A stretch of DNA of 8,857 nt from Desulfamplus sp. Its GTDB lineage: Bacteria; Desulfobacterota; Desulfobacteria; Desulfobacterales; Desulfobacteraceae. The notes under the pieces are model-generated. The model was not told where the DNA came from. It saw only the letters and a program-made list of their open reading frames with translations, and searched no databases. Positions 5,704 to 8,857 of the stretch are shown one piece after another. How positions within the stretch are numbered: position 1 is the first letter of the stretch; each line of letters begins with the position of its first letter. The stretch spans positions 1 through 8,857 of the forward strand of contig JADFYT010000086.1 of NCBI GenBank assembly GCA_015232935.1. The letters run 5' to 3'. The translations under genes were made by a program, and so were the position numbers.

Positions 5704-5733
5704 AGATATATAGGAGATGCTGCAACCACCCTT
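5704..5733 (+). repeat. Copy of the flgN 3' end in the spacer before flgN
   Basis: This segment matches 6381-6410 inside flgN at 26 of 30 positions without gaps, including 19 of 20 at the right-hand end (shared CTGCAACCACCCTT). In the matching frame it would read RYIGDAATTL against RYGRDSATTL in FlgN. The frame stays open from 5689 to a TGA at 5773-5775 but has no start codon. It may be a gene relic or a duplication scar. Confidence 0.7.
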
Positions 5734-5747
5734 GTCAAAGTTCCGCA

Positions 5748-5763
5748 TGGCATACCCATTGCA
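5748..5763 (+). promoter_or_regulatory. Sigma-54-like promoter for flgN-flgK
   Basis: TGGCATACCCATTGCA has GG (5749-5750) and GC (5761-5762) separated by exactly ten bases and matches 10 of 12 conserved -24/-12 positions (TGGCA and TTGCA intact). Transcription would begin near 5774, about 112 bases before flgN. Sigma-54 commonly drives middle flagellar genes in deltaproteobacteria, so the context fits. Confidence 0.55.
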
Positions 5764-5831
5764 CATTTTTTATGACTAAAAGGCCGGAGGATATTTAACG
5801 AGGAAAAAAATTCCGCTTGCCTTTTACAAAT

Positions 5832-5858
5832 TCAAGCAGAACTTTTTAATGCCGATAA
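5832..5858 (+). promoter_or_regulatory. Sigma-28 (FliA) promoter for flgN-flgK
   Basis: GCCGATAA at 5851-5858 is an exact match to the flagellar sigma-28 -10 element. At the standard distance the -35 is TCAAG (5832-5836), 4 of 5 against TAAAG. Transcription would start near 5865, leaving about 20 bases before flgN with its own ribosome binding site. In E. coli flgMN and flgKL are also read by sigma-28, so the placement is expected. Confidence 0.75.
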
Positions 5859-5885
5859 TATTTAACAGCAGGGGAGAAGGTTGCC

Positions 5886-6428
5886 ATGGAAACATTATAT
5901 TACAACATCAAAAATTTACTTCAGAAAAAATTGCAGATTTACAGCGAACTTGTATCACTTCTGGAAGCAGAAACCGGCTATATAGTAAAAATGGATGTAA
6001 ACTCCCTCTGGACAGCTTCCACAAGAAAGCGAGAGCTTGCTTCCGACATTGAAAAATTGCGTAACAGTATTGTTTTTCTCCTTGACGATAAACATATTGA
6101 TCATGGCATTATGGATCTGCAAACTTTTGATATGGCTCATCTTGTCAATATCTTGCCAATCTCATCCAGAGAAAAGGCTGACCTTGAAATGTTGAAAATT
6201 GCCATTGAAGGCAAAAAAAATGAACTCAGGCACATAGCTTCTTCCAATCGCAGATATATTCAGGAGTACCTTGGAGTTATTGATGGAGTAATATCAACAA
6301 TTACAGGGGGTTCAAAACAGCAATCGTACGCAAGAAGAGGGTTGTCAGTTTCAAGTACTCCATCTTCTTTCTACGGCACCAGATATGGAAGAGATTCTGC
6401 AACCACCCTTATTTCAGCACAGGCCTGA
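5886..6428 (+). CDS. flgN: Flagellar export chaperone FlgN
   Basis: FlgN is a cytoplasmic chaperone that holds the hook-associated proteins FlgK and FlgL and hands them to the flagellar export gate. The assignment rests on position directly before flgK and on the family's form: a 180-residue, mostly helical protein with an N-terminal heptad-rich pair of helices (LLQKKLQIYSELVSLLEAE, about 11-29, then TRKRELASDIEKLRNSIVFLL). A second helical part follows (REKADLEMLKIAIEGKKNELRHIASSN). The C-terminal 35 residues are Ser/Thr/Gly-rich, typical of the flexible tail that binds cargo. Sequence motifs are weak in this family, so the call is partly contextual. ATG 5886 follows GGGGAGAAGG at about 5871-5880. 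Bases 6381-6410 of this gene recur in the upstream spacer. Confidence 0.82.
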   Translation: METLYYNIKNLLQKKLQIYSELVSLLEAETGYIVKMDVNSLWTASTRKRELASDIEKLRNSIVFLLDDKHIDHGIMDLQTFDMAHLVNILPISSREKADLEMLKIAIEGKKNELRHIASSNRRYIQEYLGVIDGVISTITGGSKQQSYARRGLSVSSTPSSFYGTRYGRDSATTLISAQA

Positions 6429-6432
6429 TTTA

Positions 6433-6501
6433 CCATGAAAATGTGTTTTGATTTTCATGATTCCTGATTTTCATGATTCCTGATTTTCATGGTTCAGGAT
6501 G
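6433..6501 (-). repeat. Reversed, expanded copy D of the hairpin repeat (flgN-flgK)
   Basis: On the minus strand 6501 to 6479 reads CATCCTGAACCATGAAAATC plus AGG, the middle of the forward repeats. The unit TGATTTTCATGATTCC is present twice exactly (6449-6464, 6465-6480) and once with two changes (6481-6496). The left arm CCATGAAAAT (6433-6442) can pair with any of the three TTTTCATG arms. The TGGCC hairpin is missing. Confidence 0.75.
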
Positions 6502-6598
6502 ATCAGAATCTGGTTATTACCATTTATTCAGTTTTGGAAGCTGTGTCCTTTGGGTGTGGTTATATATTTTGGTTCGGGTGTAACATGGGAGGCGTATT

Positions 6599-8857
6599 AT
6601 GGGAGGCATTGGTTCCACACTTCAGATTGCGAAAGGGTCACTGCTTGCACAACAGTACGGACTTAATGTAACTGGAAATAATATTTCCAATGTCAATAAC
6701 CCGGACTACAGCAGACAACATGTTGAGCAGGCCAACAACGGCCCCATAAAATACGCGGGTTTTCTGTTTGGTACAGGTGTAAACTCTTCCCAGGTTACAC
6801 AGAGCGTAAATCAGTTGCTTGAAAATCGTCTTACAGGAGAAAAAGCTTCCCTGCCCGGTTTTCAAGAGGCAGAATCCTACCTTAAAATCATTGCTGACCA
6901 CTTTAATGAATCTTCCAATAACAGCATCAGCAATGTTCTGAACGACTTCTGGAATTCATGGAATGATCTTTCAAATAACCCTGCTGACGATTCAGAGCGT
7001 CTTATAATTTTAGAAAACGGGCAGGAGCTTTCCGAGCGGTTTAACAGAGCATACGACTATCTTGACCAGGTTGAGACCGAGATCAACATGAAACTTGTAA
7101 ATTCTGTTGACAGGCTTAACAAGATAACCACTGATATTGCAAGGCTGAACCTGGATATCATGGGGCAGGAGCATCATCGTACATCCAACGATAAGCGGGA
7201 TCAGAGAAACTCCCTGATTGATGAGCTTGGAAAAATTATTGATATCAAGGTTTTTGAACAGACAAACGGTGCTGTTGTAATCAATGTTGTCAATGGCCTT
7301 CCTGTTGTAAACGGTGACAGCAACTATAATCTTGCTGTCAGTGAGAACAGGATTAACTGGGTCAACTCTGCCGGCAAGACACAGGATATTACAGACCAGA
7401 TTGCAGGCGGGCAGATTGGCGGATGGCTTGATGTCCGTGATTCTGTTATTCCCAAATATCAGGCTGACATAAATGAGCTCTCCCATGAGGTTGTCTGGGC
7501 TATAAACTATCAGCACTCCCAGGGTGTCGGGCTTGAGTATTTTTCAAAACCCCTTACCGGTCAGTACGAAGTTGACCAGAGCGGATGGCTTAACAGTTTG
7601 AGTTTTGGAGATAAAATCGACCACTCAAAAAATCTCTCCATGTGGATTGAGGATAATACAAATGCCACTGCGGTCTATTCAAAAACAGAGATGGATATGG
7701 GTGTTTCGCAGGCCAAGATCTCCGACTGGCAGCCGGAAGTTCCAAATAATCTTCCTTTGGAAAAAGCTGTTTATAAACTTACAGTCATGGACAGCGGCAC
7801 AGTCACCTATAATTTGTCGGCTGAAACAGACGGTTCAAGAATTGGCGTTGTTCAATCTGGTGCCGGCACATCCGCACAATTGATCCAGACCAATAATTCG
7901 ATCGCGGCACAGACTCTGACGATTACAGGCGGACCATCCGGCGGAACACAAAACGTTGAGATCAAATACAGCGGAGGCGATGCAAAACAGTCTGCGGCAT
8001 CTATTGCAGAGGCTTTAAATAAAATTGATGATATAAACGCCAAAGCAGATGCAAACAGTGCTGTTCTTGATGTTGGTGGTTTTGCCGCTGTTAATGGTGA
8101 CAATATAAGTTTTGGCATATATGTTGACGGAGTAACACATTATGAGACATTCACTGTGGATACGGCATTGGGCGGTGTTAATGAACAGTTTGAAGATGCA
8201 TTTTTATCAGCAGCCCAAAAGATTAATGAAAAATATGGCGATGATGATTTAACGCTTGCCTGGAATGTCAGCAATCCTTTAACAACTCAGTTTACACTTA
8301 CAAGTAAATCTGGAAGGACAATCGGCTTGGAAAATGTGACCACTAACGGAGGAGCCGGCAGCACGGTAAGTTTTTCAGGCACAGCGGTTGGAGCCGGAGG
8401 TGCTGCTGTTATGACAAGTGCAGTAACTATAGGAGTTGAGAAAGGAATGTCCATCTCATCCAATGTTGCCCAGGCAGCCGGAGGAATCTTTTCAGCTTCA
8501 CCTGCAACTATTGACGATGATGTTTTAACTCCTGACAAAGGAATTATAGCCTGGGAAAAGTATGACACCAATGGGATTGCAACTGGTGTAAAGGGGTTTA
8601 TTGAAGTTGGGCGTCTGGATTCAAATGGAGTTCCCATAGGTGATCCGCCTTTAAATACTCCTATAACAATTGATGATCCTGTAAGCGGTAACACGCTTTT
8701 GACATTTAACCTTGCACCTGGAAAACTTGTACCTGGCAATACTATGAGCATAAATGTCAACTATGACGCTGCTGTAGCTGGAACACCCAAGCCTGACCTA
8801 TTGGCATTTACGATAAAAGGAACTGCAAACAGCCAGGATTCAATTTACCGATTCAAA
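6599..8857 (+). CDS. flgK: Hook-associated protein 1 FlgK, 3' end beyond the window
   Basis: FlgK (HAP1) is exported through the flagellum and forms the first junction layer between hook and filament. The frame is open for 753 codons to the window edge with no stop. The N-terminus is diagnostic: LLAQQYGLNVTGNNISNVNNPDYSRQ (about 15-40), followed by helical D1 sequence (FWNSWNDLSNNPADDSERLIILENG and KRDQRNSLIDELGKIIDI). The ATG at 6599 is chosen for a GGGAGG site about ten bases upstream and because the N-terminal helix starts there. Beyond residue 400 the protein is rich in Gly, Thr, Ser and Asp, with two stretches that loosely resemble flagellin/hook IN motifs (about 435-480 and 500-585). 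E. coli FlgK has 547 residues, and here the conserved C-terminal helix is not reached by 753, so the D2/D3 part is strongly enlarged. FlgL probably follows outside the window. Confidence 0.95.
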   Translation, partial: MGGIGSTLQIAKGSLLAQQYGLNVTGNNISNVNNPDYSRQHVEQANNGPIKYAGFLFGTGVNSSQVTQSVNQLLENRLTGEKASLPGFQEAESYLKIIADHFNESSNNSISNVLNDFWNSWNDLSNNPADDSERLIILENGQELSERFNRAYDYLDQVETEINMKLVNSVDRLNKITTDIARLNLDIMGQEHHRTSNDKRDQRNSLIDELGKIIDIKVFEQTNGAVVINVVNGLPVVNGDSNYNLAVSENRINWVNSAGKTQDITDQIAGGQIGGWLDVRDSVIPKYQADINELSHEVVWAINYQHSQGVGLEYFSKPLTGQYEVDQSGWLNSLSFGDKIDHSKNLSMWIEDNTNATAVYSKTEMDMGVSQAKISDWQPEVPNNLPLEKAVYKLTVMDSGTVTYNLSAETDGSRIGVVQSGAGTSAQLIQTNNSIAAQTLTITGGPSGGTQNVEIKYSGGDAKQSAASIAEALNKIDDINAKADANSAVLDVGGFAAVNGDNISFGIYVDGVTHYETFTVDTALGGVNEQFEDAFLSAAQKINEKYGDDDLTLAWNVSNPLTTQFTLTSKSGRTIGLENVTTNGGAGSTVSFSGTAVGAGGAAVMTSAVTIGVEKGMSISSNVAQAAGGIFSASPATIDDDVLTPDKGIIAWEKYDTNGIATGVKGFIEVGRLDSNGVPIGDPPLNTPITIDDPVSGNTLLTFNLAPGKLVPGNTMSINVNYDAAVAGTPKPDLLAFTIKGTANSQDSIYRFK

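Larger units (their letters stand above)
5539..5885 (+). other. Gene-free spacer between flgJ and flgN
   Basis: No reading frame here has a start, a ribosome binding site and a recognisable product; in particular I see no flgM. In order it holds a T8 run (5569-5576) without a preceding hairpin, an AT palindrome TATATAATATATA at about 5592-5604, repeat copy C (5627-5681), a 30-base match to the flgN 3' end (5704-5733), a sigma-54-like site (5748-5763) and a sigma-28 site (5832-5858). It reads as the promoter region of a second, later transcription unit, flgN-flgK. Confidence 0.8.

Noticed and set aside
5772..5798. Eight-codon frame MTKRPEDI as an flgM start
   Set aside because: It stops at once, has no ribosome site, and no other frame continues with FlgM-like sequence, so a simple frameshift does not explain it.
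7010..7516. Minus-strand open frame of 168 codons opposite flgK (and others at 8287-8760 and 6638-6901)
   Set aside because: They mirror well-conserved or continuous FlgK coding sequence and show no features of their own.
7605..7883. Plus-strand 92-codon frame inside flgK
   Set aside because: It overlaps the FlgK frame, which runs uninterrupted through it; no ribosome site and no recognisable protein.
1..8857. CRISPR array, tRNA, rRNA, insertion sequence or phage genes
   Set aside because: None seen; apart from the short repeats everything belongs to the flagellar operon.

Overview
The window is a stretch of a Gram-negative flagellar operon, with every gene on the + strand. Both the P-ring (flgI) and L-ring (flgH) genes are present, so the cell has an outer membrane. 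The order flgF-flgG-flgA-flgH-flgI-flgJ-flgN-flgK, a short FlgJ without a muramidase domain, and sigma-54/sigma-28 promoter candidates fit a deltaproteobacterium (Desulfobacterota, perhaps Desulfobacterales). This assignment is inference from gene order and protein style, not from a marker gene.

Layout: 1-233 is a non-coding, AT-rich leader full of palindromes and TCATCAA/TTGATGA heptamers, with a possible promoter. flgF (234-917) and flgG (1001-1783) encode the rod. flgA (1948-2964) encodes the P-ring chaperone, flgH (3158-3892) the L-ring lipoprotein, and flgI (3921-5035) the P-ring subunit. flgJ (5089-5538) encodes the rod-assembly factor. The 347-base spacer 5539-5885 contains no gene but holds a sigma-54-like promoter and a near-perfect sigma-28 promoter. 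flgN (5886-6428) encodes the export chaperone for the hook-associated proteins. flgK (6599 to the window end) encodes hook-associated protein 1; it is unusually long and cut by the window edge.

The genes act in order: the rod (FlgF, FlgG) is built with help from FlgJ, the P- and L-rings (FlgI with FlgA, then FlgH) form a bushing around it, and after the hook is finished FlgN delivers FlgK to cap it. The promoters before flgN match this timing, because late genes are usually read by sigma-28. No flgM (anti-sigma-28) is visible at its common place between flgJ and flgN.

Most notable: (1) flgI is out of frame with its only good start. The break is at a run of seven T at 3958-3964, which contains a T-TTT-TTC slippery heptamer; a -1 shift or one extra T restores an ordinary signal peptide and full-length FlgI. 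(2) A family of roughly 55-base two-hairpin repeats lies in four of the seven gene junctions, one copy reversed and expanded in 16-base steps. (3) A 30-base piece of the 3' end of flgN is repeated at 26/30 identity in the spacer before flgN, next to the sigma-54-like promoter.
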